Assembly: GCA_963667505.2 (NCBI GenBank)
Contig: OY763490.2
Location: forward strand, 248,001 to 312,000
Origin: Aldehydirespirator sp963667505
GTDB taxonomy: Bacteria; Actinomycetota; Acidimicrobiia; Acidimicrobiales; Aldehydirespiratoraceae
Reading direction: 5' to 3'
DNA length: 64,000 nt
A program made the translations under genes and the position numbers. Positions within the stretch are counted from its first letter, which is position 1. Every line of letters begins with the position of its first letter. The notes under the pieces are model-generated. The model made no database searches. It was given only the letters and a program-made list of their open reading frames with translations, and was not told the DNA's origin. Shown piece by piece: positions 57,866-64,000 of this stretch.

Positions 57866-58705
57866 TCAGATGCGGTGGTGGGCCCGCCTCTGAGCGCTTC
57901 GCAACGCCCGGTAGCCGATCAGTACCGCGCCCTCGTCCCGGAGCGTCCGCAATGTCAGCTCGGAGAGTGCCAGGGCCAGATCAGCCACTCGGCCTTCGGC
58001 GGTTGGATCGATGGCGTGGATCTCAGGCTCGTCGAGCGCGGGACACAGCGAGAGTTCCGTGACGCCCGGTGAGAGGTTGCCCACTTGCTGGGCCTGGCTC
58101 GGCGGCGTGCTTGACCTCACCACTCTGAAATAGTCAGGAAACACGACCCCTTCGGCCACGGCCAGAGACCGGAACGGGAAGCCGGCCTTGGCCTCCGCCT
58201 TGGATCCTTCGAGCCGGATCGGCAAGTCGAAGTTGACGGCAAGATCGAGCAGGACGTCGAAGAACTCGGGACGCTGCTGCAGGGCGGCCATGTGCGTCGC
58301 GAGATGGGTGACGTCGAATCCCCACAGCACCGCCCTCTCCAGTTGTGCCCTGCACTCCCTGCGCACCTCGTCCAAGTCGGCGTGATCCCAGAGGTCGTGC
58401 AGGGTCCTGGGAAAGCCTCCATCGCCGTCGAGCAGGCTCGGAGCGGTGGTGATCGGACCCCAGCGGAAGCAGTCCAGCTCGGAATTGAGGGTCAGATGGA
58501 CTCCAAGGTCCTCGCCTCGGTACAACTCGGCCGCGTGACGGGCCCAAACCCCCGGCATCACGATGGTGCCGGTGGTAGCCGCACCTTCGCGCAGTGCCTT
58601 GTAGCCGCCGGCCGTGGAGGAGTGGGTGGTGCCGATCCTGTCAGCGCTGACGATCACGAGCTTGGCGTCGGGCCGATGCCCCAGACGTTCCACCAGCGAT
58701 TCCAC
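57866..58705 (-). CDS. ChbG/YdjC-family carbohydrate deacetylase-like protein
   Basis: A 279-residue protein. L-V-I-V-S-A-D-R-I-G-T-T near residue 16 aligns with the family N-A-D-D-F-G motif, but the second Asp is Arg. The metal His residues are present in D-L-G-V-H-L-T near residue 68 and T-H-L-A-T-H-M near residue 133. YdjC/ChbG enzymes deacetylate diacetylchitobiose-type sugars. The Asp-to-Arg change may alter or abolish catalysis. TACCGT 7 bases before the GTG supports a leaderless start. Confidence 0.75.
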   Translation of the reverse strand: MESLVERLGHRPDAKLVIVSADRIGTTHSSTAGGYKALREGAATTGTIVMPGVWARHAAELYRGEDLGVHLTLNSELDCFRWGPITTAPSLLDGDGGFPRTLHDLWDHADLDEVRRECRAQLERAVLWGFDVTHLATHMAALQQRPEFFDVLLDLAVNFDLPIRLEGSKAEAKAGFPFRSLAVAEGVVFPDYFRVVRSSTPPSQAQQVGNLSPGVTELSLCPALDEPEIHAIDPTAEGRVADLALALSELTLRTLRDEGAVLIGYRALRSAQRRAHHRI

Positions 58706-58712
58706 GGCCGTG

Positions 58713-58718
58713 ACGGTA
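58713..58718 (-). promoter_or_regulatory. Candidate -10 box of the YdjC-like gene
   Basis: On the minus strand TACCGT ends 7 bases before the GTG at 58705. The next 160 bases toward the thermonuclease gene hold two diverged direct repeats (TCCTAGACGTTGAGG and TTCTCGACGTTGAAG) and nothing else clear. Confidence 0.45.
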
Positions 58719-58885
58719 TCTCACAACCAGAGCGCAGGGGCTCCTTTTTCTACCCTGCGGCGCGGCGGTGCCACAGGTTTCCGAGCGTCCTAGACGTTGA
58801 GGCGGACTCATGCGCGGTGGGGTGCAGGCTGGCGGGACGGCACCACCGGTTGCCGCAGGTTCTCGACGTTGAAGCTCCGTCGACA

Positions 58886-59590
58886 TCACTCCACGGGTAC
58901 GTCAGGGCCTCCGCAGACGCCCCACAGCCCGCGTCGTGCTGTCATGGCCTCGGACTCGGCTAGGGCCAGAGCGTCGGCGAACTGGTCGTTCGGAGGGAAG
59001 TTCAGCGTGACTGCGTAGCCGGACGCGACCAGTTCGAGGTTGATGAAGAGCCCGTCACTGGAACGGACCACGTAGCCGAGCAGCCGATCGTAGGCGTCCC
59101 GCCCCTCCGCGTCCCGCAGCAGGGTGACTGCGGTGCCCGGCGGCAGGAGCTCTTGCAGGCGTAGCGCGGCTTCGGCGCCGTAGCACTCCACCGGCCGGCT
59201 GCGGGCCACCGACTCGGGCGTGTCGATGCCGATGAGCCGGATCGACTCGGAACGGCCGCCGATCTCGGCGATGAGCGTGTCGCCGTCCACCACACGCTCC
59301 ACAGTTGCGTTGGGTTCCCAGTCGCCGACCGGCAGGCGCTCGGCTTCGTCACCGGTCACGATCCGGTCCCTGCCCGGATCGCTGAGCGGCGGATCGCGGT
59401 CTCCGGCCGCAGTTTCCAGGTCGCCTGCCGGAGACCGAGGGTCGTCCGTCCCGGAAGGCACGTCGGCGCGGCCTCCCGATGCGGCTGGGGAATCGACACC
59501 TGTCCGGTCACTGCCCTCGGGGCCGCAGCCGACGCCGAGCAGCGGGACCATCAGTACCGCCATCAAGATCAATCCCCTGAGAGAGTGCAA
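58886..59590 (-). CDS. Thermonuclease (SNase-like) lipoprotein
   Basis: About 234 residues. A TTG at 59590, 6 bases after AAAGGA, gives a clean lipoprotein signal (x-H-S-L-R-G-L-I-L-M-A-V... L-L-G-V-G-C). A Ser/Gly/Asp-rich linker leads to the SNase domain: V-V-D-G-D-T-L near residue 116, R-L-I-G-I-D-T-P-E (catalytic Arg, Glu) and Y-D-R-L-L-G-Y-V with a second catalytic Arg. These cleave DNA and RNA outside the cell with Ca2+. The longer frame to 59785 has no homology before the signal peptide. Confidence 0.85.
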   Translation of the reverse strand: MHSLRGLILMAVLMVPLLGVGCGPEGSDRTGVDSPAASGGRADVPSGTDDPRSPAGDLETAAGDRDPPLSDPGRDRIVTGDEAERLPVGDWEPNATVERVVDGDTLIAEIGGRSESIRLIGIDTPESVARSRPVECYGAEAALRLQELLPPGTAVTLLRDAEGRDAYDRLLGYVVRSSDGLFINLELVASGYAVTLNFPPNDQFADALALAESEAMTARRGLWGVCGGPDVPVE

Positions 59591-59759
59591 GGCTTGTCCT
59601 TTCGTCGTCTGGTGCTCACCGCCGACTGTGTGGCTAGGGGCCGCGGGGGCCGTTGTGTGTGCGGGGCTGCTAGGCCGAGTTCTGGCTGTGGCTGGGCGGT
59701 CTGCGGGGAGGTCGTCCCGTGGTGCCGGCCTAGCGATTCGGGCGCTGCGACTGCCGGGT

Positions 59760-59939
59760 TCACGCGGCAGCGGACAGGCCGTCATCGGGGACGATACCGC
59801 GTCGGTCTGACTGCTCGGCAGCCCGCAGAGCGGCCCGGGCTCGGGCCACCCCCAGGCGGCCCAACTCGCGGGTGGCCGCGTCGAGCTGCCATGCGGCCGG
59901 AGCGTGCTCGATGTCGATGAGAACCAGTTGGTCGGTCAT
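59760..59939 (-). CDS. Small conserved actinobacterial protein
   Basis: A 59-residue protein. W-Q-L-D-A-A-T-R-E-L-G-R-L-G-V-A-R-A-R-A-A-L near residue 16 resembles a short conserved family in actinomycetes (usually W-x-x-D-x-x-T-R-E-x-G-R-x-G-V-A-x-A-R). Function unknown. An upstream ATG at 60026 is antisense to the LLM gene, so 59939 is preferred. It is divergent from the LLM oxidoreductase with 39 bases between the starts. Confidence 0.65.
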   Translation of the reverse strand: MTDQLVLIDIEHAPAAWQLDAATRELGRLGVARARAALRAAEQSDRRGIVPDDGLSAAA

Positions 59940-59978
59940 GTAGACATGATCGCGAGGGGGTGTGACATCCTGTCCGGC

Positions 59979-60947
59979 ATGACCCAGCGCTACGGCATTA
60001 CCGTCCCGTTCTCGGGGCCGCTGCATACCCAGCGGGCACGCTTCGAGGAGTTGGCCGGTCTCGGCTACACCGACGTGTGGTCGGCGGAGTCCGACGGCTT
60101 CGACGGCTTGACCACCCTGGCCTTGGCATCGGTTTGGGCCCCGTCACTGCGCCTGGGCACCGCCATCCTCCCCGTGTTCACCCGCGGCCCTGCCCTGCTC
60201 GCGCAATCGGCGGCGTCGCTGGCTTCGGCCGCGCCGGGCCGGTTCGTGCTGGGCATTGGCTCCTCGTCAGACGTGATCGTCGGGCGATGGAACGCCATGG
60301 AGTTCGACCGCCCTTACGCCAGGGTGCGCGACACCATCAGGTTCCTTCGGGCCGCCTTCGAAGGCGAGAAGGTCACTGAGGACTACGACACGTTCTCGGT
60401 TCGAGGGTTCAGGCTCGGCGTCAGAGTCGAGCAGCGGGTGCCGGTCTTCGTGGCCGCGCTGCGCGAGCGGATGCTGAGGCTGGCCGGGAGCGAGGGGGAC
60501 GGTGCCATCGTCAATTGGCTCTCGGCCGACGACGCGGCCCGGGTGTCGGGCATCGTCCGGTCCGAGAGCGCCGACGCTGAGGTGGTGGCGCGGATCTTCG
60601 TGATGCCCACGCCCGACCGGGAGGCGGCCATAGCCCAGGGGAGGTTCATTCTCGCCGCCTACATCAACGTGCCCGTGTATCGGGCGTTCCACCAATGGCT
60701 GGGACGCGGTGACGCGCTCGGCGAGCACTGGGCGCAGTGGGACGCTGGCGACCGGAGAGGCTCCCTGGCCAAGATCCCCGAACACGTGGTCGACGATCTG
60801 TTGGTCCACGGCGAGCCCGACGACTGCCACCGACAGATCCAGCGCTATATCGAGAGCGGCGTCTCATGCCCGGCGCCGATGGTGCTGCCGGTAGCCGGCA
60901 CCGACGCTTTCGAGTTCGTCAGAGCATTGGCGCCAGCGGCGCCCTAG
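59979..60947 (+). CDS. F420-dependent LLM-class oxidoreductase
   Basis: A 322-residue TIM-barrel flavin/F420 enzyme. Y-T-D-V-W-S-A-E near residue 27 (residues that contact F420 in this class), L-R-L-G-T-A-I-L-P near residue 60, G-R-F-V-L-G-I-G-S-S and V-P-V-F-V-A-A-L are the LLM signatures. Substrate unknown; a TIGR03617/TIGR03857-type F420 enzyme is most likely. It shares CTAG with the convergent SDR: both stop codons lie in 60944-60947. Confidence 0.85.
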   Translation: MTQRYGITVPFSGPLHTQRARFEELAGLGYTDVWSAESDGFDGLTTLALASVWAPSLRLGTAILPVFTRGPALLAQSAASLASAAPGRFVLGIGSSSDVIVGRWNAMEFDRPYARVRDTIRFLRAAFEGEKVTEDYDTFSVRGFRLGVRVEQRVPVFVAALRERMLRLAGSEGDGAIVNWLSADDAARVSGIVRSESADAEVVARIFVMPTPDREAAIAQGRFILAAYINVPVYRAFHQWLGRGDALGEHWAQWDAGDRRGSLAKIPEHVVDDLLVHGEPDDCHRQIQRYIESGVSCPAPMVLPVAGTDAFEFVRALAPAAP

Positions 60948-61780
60948 CCGGTCGGGCCCGGCGGGGCGGGCCGCTGCGAGGCGGGCAGCCTTTGTTGCAT
61001 CCTCCTCATTCCGGCGAGCCAGCGCTGCCGGTCGTCGGCGCGGCGCCGTTCGTAGGTGGCCACCTCGGGGTGGGGGAGGATCAGGAATCGGTCCTCCCGC
61101 AGGGCCTTGAGGGTCGTGGCGGCGACCTCCTCGGGCTCCATCAGTCCGAGCTCGCGCACCTGGCTCACGCCCAACTGGCCCTCCGCCTCGGTCATGGGCG
61201 TGCGCACGCCCTGAGGGCACAGGCACGACACCCGCACGCCGGCGTCGCCGTGGGTGATGGCAATCCACTCGGCCAGGGCGACCGCAGCGTGCTTGGTCAC
61301 GGCATAGGAGGCGGTTCCGAGGCCGGTCAGCAGGCCCGCTGCCGAGGCGGTGACAAGCAAGTGTCCCGACCCTCGGTCGGTCCAGAGGGGAACCAGGTGG
61401 CGGCAGGCGATCACATGGGCCATCACGTTCACCGCCCAAAGCCGGTTCCACGCCTCATCGGGCCGCTCAAGGCCGCCCGGGTCGGCGATTCCGGCGTTGC
61501 CGCACCACAGCTCCAAGGGGCCGAGTTCGCCCTCGACTCGCTCGATCAGCGCGGCCACCCCGGCTTCGTCGGTGACGTCGACGCCGATTCCGAACCCGCA
61601 GTTCCGCCCACGCGATCGTGTCTCCGCAGCTATCTCGGCGGCCACAGCCTCAGCGCCGGACTCGTTGACGTCGGCGGCCACCACGGTGCAGCCGCCGTCA
61701 AGGGCCAGAGCCCTGGCGAGCGCCCGACCGATTCCGCTCGCCGCGCCGGTGACGACAGCCACGGCCCCTGCGAGTTCCAC
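60944..61780 (-). CDS. Short-chain dehydrogenase/reductase (SDR)
   Basis: A 278-residue SDR with TGAASGIG near residue 11, A-A-D-V-N after the second strand, G-N-A-G, catalytic Ser in T-A-S-A-A-G and Y-A-V-T-K near residue 157. The C-terminus extends by about 30 residues (R-R-A-D-D-R-Q-R-W-L-A-G-M-R-R), often seen in SDRs of fatty-acid or steroid metabolism. It begins with a GTG 6 bases after TAGGCT. It ends inside the LLM stop codon. Confidence 0.86.
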   Translation of the reverse strand: MELAGAVAVVTGAASGIGRALARALALDGGCTVVAADVNESGAEAVAAEIAAETRSRGRNCGFGIGVDVTDEAGVAALIERVEGELGPLELWCGNAGIADPGGLERPDEAWNRLWAVNVMAHVIACRHLVPLWTDRGSGHLLVTASAAGLLTGLGTASYAVTKHAAVALAEWIAITHGDAGVRVSCLCPQGVRTPMTEAEGQLGVSQVRELGLMEPEEVAATTLKALREDRFLILPHPEVATYERRRADDRQRWLAGMRRMQQRLPASQRPAPPGPTG

Positions 61781-61786
61781 GAGACG

Positions 61787-61792
61787 AGCCTA
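61787..61792 (-). promoter_or_regulatory. Candidate -10 box of the SDR gene
   Basis: On the minus strand TAGGCT ends 6 bases before the GTG at 61780, without a Shine-Dalgarno. Confidence 0.5.
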
Positions 61793-61815
61793 GAGGCGCG
61801 CCGAGCCGTCTTGGA

Positions 61816-61930
61816 TGTCGGTGCGCAGGGTGGGCGCGGCCGGTGTCAGCGCAGGATGCGGGCCGGTCCGGTTTGGTGTCGGGGTGTCGGTGCGCAGGGT
61901 GGGCGCGGTCGGTGTCAGCGCAGGATGCGG
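61816..61930 (-). repeat. 69-bp-offset duplication of the PAP2 3' end
   Basis: A 46-bp segment at 61885-61930, which includes the last codons and stop of the PAP2 gene, recurs at 61816-61861 with one mismatch. The outer copy lies in the gap before the SDR. The repeated core TGTCGGTGCGCAGGGTGGGC is very GC-rich. Confidence 0.9.
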
Positions 61931-62526
61931 CGCGCCAACGCGCCCAGCACAGCGCCGGTGCCCAGGCCTGCGGCCACGTCGCTGGCGTGATGAATGCGCA
62001 CATGGATTCGGCTGAGCGCCACCAGCAGAGCCAGCCCGTACCACACCGGCCGCCACCGGCTGCCGCGTGAGAGCATTGCGGCGGCCGCCATCGCGGCGCT
62101 GGCGTGTCCGCTGGGAAAGCTGCTGGTGAGCGGCTGGCGGAGCCGGTGCGGCCGAGGGCTGGGGTTCCGGGGCCGGGATCGCCGGAAGATCGTCTTGAGC
62201 AGCCCGTTGACCACGGCCGACTCGATGGCCAGCACCACGCTCAACTCGACGGCGGAACGCCTGTCGCGTCGAACGACGGCCTGAGCGCCGCCCAACGCGT
62301 GCCACAGCTTCGAATGGTTGGTGGCCTCCGATGCGGTGTAGAAGAGCCGATCCAGGCCCGGCCTGCCACGCAGTCGCCGCTCCCACCAAGCATCGACCGC
62401 TGCGTCGGCGCGGTCGATGATGGAGGAGTCGGCCTTCACCGTTCGTTCGCCATTCGTTCGCCGCTCGCCGTCGGCTGTTGGCTCGCCGTTCGCCGTTCGC
62501 TCGCCGTTCGCTCGCCGCTGGCTCAT
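61915..62526 (-). CDS. PAP2-family phosphatase (lipid phosphatase-like)
   Basis: A 203-residue membrane phosphatase. The three PAP2 motifs are K-T-I-F-R-R-S-R-P near residue 107, P-S-G-H-A-S near 133 and S-R-I-H-V-R-I-H-H near 170. The N-terminal 30 residues are made of (A/T)-N-G-E-R-T-like repeats (62440-62520), an unusual low-complexity tail. The family removes phosphate from prenyl or glycerolipid phosphates. ATG 62526 is chosen; the frame also opens at 62601. Confidence 0.83.
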   Translation of the reverse strand: MSQRRANGERTANGEPTADGERRTNGERTVKADSSIIDRADAAVDAWWERRLRGRPGLDRLFYTASEATNHSKLWHALGGAQAVVRRDRRSAVELSVVLAIESAVVNGLLKTIFRRSRPRNPSPRPHRLRQPLTSSFPSGHASAAMAAAAMLSRGSRWRPVWYGLALLVALSRIHVRIHHASDVAAGLGTGAVLGALARRILR

Positions 62527-62677
62527 CGCTGTGGAGTCCCTTCGGCGCGCGTGCCCGTCCGCGCCGCCGTCTGCGGGGAAGTCCGGGCCTGGGCTCACCA
62601 TCCGGGGAGGCTAGAGGGTCGGCGAAGGCCGACCAAGCGGCCGGGCGCGCAGCGGCGTCCGGTCCGCGCGAAGGCGG

Positions 62678-64000
62678 TCACTCCTCGCAGCCGACGGTGC
62701 AGGTCGTGTCCGGCACCGAAGTCGTGGTCGAGACCGACGGGGAGCCGTCGCACTTGATCCCCTCCGGCCGGTACTGGGCCCACACCGTGTCGATCTCGGT
62801 GCGCCCGTCCTGCAGGAACGTGCGGGTGCGCTCGGTGGTGACGTGGGTGCAGGACGTTCCCACCTGGCGGGTCCATTGGTTGGTCTGCTCCACCTGGACC
62901 CACGGCGTGGAGTAGAGCCGCACCGTGATCGAGGTGTCGTTGGTGGTCGGCCACAGCATCACCCCGTAGGGGGAGTTGTTCTCGAGCACCAGGTCGGGCG
63001 CCGGGTGCGAGACCGTCGCCTCCCGCCCGTACGGGTAGCGGCTGAGATAGATGGTGTGGCTCTGGTACTCGATGAAGTCGAGCCCCGCGAAGAACGCCGC
63101 GTTGAACAGGGTGGTGGCGTACTGGGAGATGCCTCCTCCCACCGAGTCCACAAAAACGCCGTTGCGGATCATTCCGGCCGGCACGAAGCCCTTGGCCAAG
63201 GTGCGAGGGCCGACGAACTCGTTCACGGAGAACCGCTCGCCGGGCTCGATGATCACGCCGCGGGTCAGCGCGGCGATGCGGGCGATGTTGATGACCCGGT
63301 CCTGGCCGGCCTTGAAATTGGTGGTGAACGCGCCGACTACCTCGGAGATTCCCAGCGACGCGGCCCACTCCCGCCCGTTCGGGTGCGGAACGAGAGCGGC
63401 GGGCAGGACGACCACCGGCTGGTTCTCGACGAGGCCCGCCAGCAACACCTCGGGGGCGTCGTTACGGCAGCACCCGAAACCCTGCTCTCCGCCGAGGATC
63501 AGGACGCTGCCGTCCTGGTCGAGGGTGATCTTGGCAGGCTCGCCTTCGCCGCCGATGCCAGCGAAGAGGCTGGCGATGGTGTCGTCGATGCGGTCGTCGA
63601 CGGCGAGACGGGTCTCGCGCCCCTGACCTTCGAGCACAATGAACTGGCGAAGGGCCGCCTCGCTTATGGTGAAGGTCTCCTCCACGCCCTCAAGGCCCAG
63701 TGAGACTCCTCCCGCGGTGATCGCATTGGCCTGCTCGGCGAGCGAGATGGCCGAGTCCAACGCGATCGGGTCGGCGGGCACCATGCCCGCTATCGGCACG
63801 GCGACCCTGGCTGTGCCGCCCTCGGCTTCGAGGACGGCCCGCTCCAGCATCGAGGCCAGCAACTCCATGTCCGGCATGGGCACCTCTGTCGTTCTCACCG
63901 CCCAGAAGACGCCGTCCACGAGGGTGATCCGGGGCGTCTCGGGATCGGTATAGGGCGTCACCGCGCTCTGGAGGCGGTCGACGTCGGTCGTGACCGCCGG
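62678..64000 (-). CDS. VanW-family protein, N-terminus beyond window edge
   Basis: The last 440 residues of a secreted cell-wall protein. A putative peptidoglycan-binding domain (PG_binding_4 type; two similar units) comes first. The VanW domain begins at about F-T-T-N-F-K-A-G-Q-D-R and includes P-G-E-R-F-S-V-N-E-F-V-G and V-G-G-G-I-S-Q-Y-A-T-T-L, with the G-G-G-x-S/C-Q motif. A Ser/Thr-rich tail with two Cys ends it. The frame continues past the window edge, so the GTG at 63961 is probably not the start. Confidence 0.88.
   Translation of the reverse strand, partial: PAVTTDVDRLQSAVTPYTDPETPRITLVDGVFWAVRTTEVPMPDMELLASMLERAVLEAEGGTARVAVPIAGMVPADPIALDSAISLAEQANAITAGGVSLGLEGVEETFTISEAALRQFIVLEGQGRETRLAVDDRIDDTIASLFAGIGGEGEPAKITLDQDGSVLILGGEQGFGCCRNDAPEVLLAGLVENQPVVVLPAALVPHPNGREWAASLGISEVVGAFTTNFKAGQDRVINIARIAALTRGVIIEPGERFSVNEFVGPRTLAKGFVPAGMIRNGVFVDSVGGGISQYATTLFNAAFFAGLDFIEYQSHTIYLSRYPYGREATVSHPAPDLVLENNSPYGVMLWPTTNDTSITVRLYSTPWVQVEQTNQWTRQVGTSCTHVTTERTRTFLQDGRTEIDTVWAQYRPEGIKCDGSPSVSTTTSVPDTTCTVGCEE

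Noticed and set aside
58292..58963. Plus-strand ORF opposite the YdjC-like gene and extending beyond it
   Set aside because: Antisense to a gene with intact motifs. The repeated V-L-D-V-E-A comes from diverged direct repeats at 58773 and 58842, not from a protein domain.
1..64000. tRNA, rRNA or known riboswitch genes
   Set aside because: I looked for cloverleaf ends and conserved rRNA or riboswitch cores and saw none. A covariance-model search would be needed to be certain.

Overview
The window is high-GC DNA with the marks of an actinomycete. It encodes a mycothiol S-conjugate amidase (mca), a mycothiol-type maleylpyruvate isomerase relative, an F420-type luciferase-like oxidoreductase, IpdA/IpdB steroid-ring CoA-transferase-like proteins, a DUF222-type HNH endonuclease and a DUF3516 helicase. 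Many genes start 6-8 bases after a TAnnnT box, as in leaderless mRNAs. Gene content suggests an Acidimicrobiia-like lineage, but that is inference; no rRNA or tRNA gene is visible.

Left part (1-18.2 kb): a ribokinase cut by the edge, an ArfB-type rescue factor, a cyclase-family hydrolase, a YqiJ (NfeD-like)/flotillin pair and two short-chain dehydrogenases (SDRs). Then comes a large peptide/nickel-type ABC importer locus in which four tandem paralogous lipoprotein binding proteins precede one set of two permeases and two ATPases.

Middle part (18.2-43.5 kb): a three-gene assimilatory sulfite (or nitrite) reductase/siroheme operon with a candidate palindromic operator; a divergent SDR and ipdA-ipdB pair separated by a five-hairpin 71-bp repeat array; a low-molecular-weight phosphatase with azlCD; then helicase, MFS, ABC-2 exporter, alpha/beta hydrolase, Nudix, cytochrome P450, class III CoA-transferase and SnoaL-like genes interspersed with more SDRs. 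Seven SDRs, IpdAB, the P450, the CoA-transferase, an SCP2 domain protein and the SnoaL protein together suggest steroid or terpenoid catabolism.

Right part (43.5-64 kb): a nuclease cluster (PD-(D/E)XK, LEM-3-like GIY-YIG, HNH), topoisomerase IV-like parC-parE, a 10-unit repeat array fused to the parE stop codon, a RecB-like Fe-S nuclease, an orphan ParA, an MgtE/SLC41-like transporter with a PhoU-RCK_C partner, mca, an SCP2 protein, a YdjC-like protein, a secreted thermonuclease, an LLM oxidoreductase, an SDR, a PAP2 phosphatase and a VanW protein cut by the edge.

The most unusual theme is tandem duplication at gene ends. The tails or starts of ipdA, ipdB, parE, the sulfite reductase, the PAP2 gene and the NfeD-like gene are each duplicated. 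Between ipdA and ipdB a 77-bp unit occurs three times and creates two 26-codon mini-ORFs that chain the two genes by successive NTGA overlaps. The nuclease pair at 43.5-44.9 kb is the best candidate for an undescribed enzyme system.
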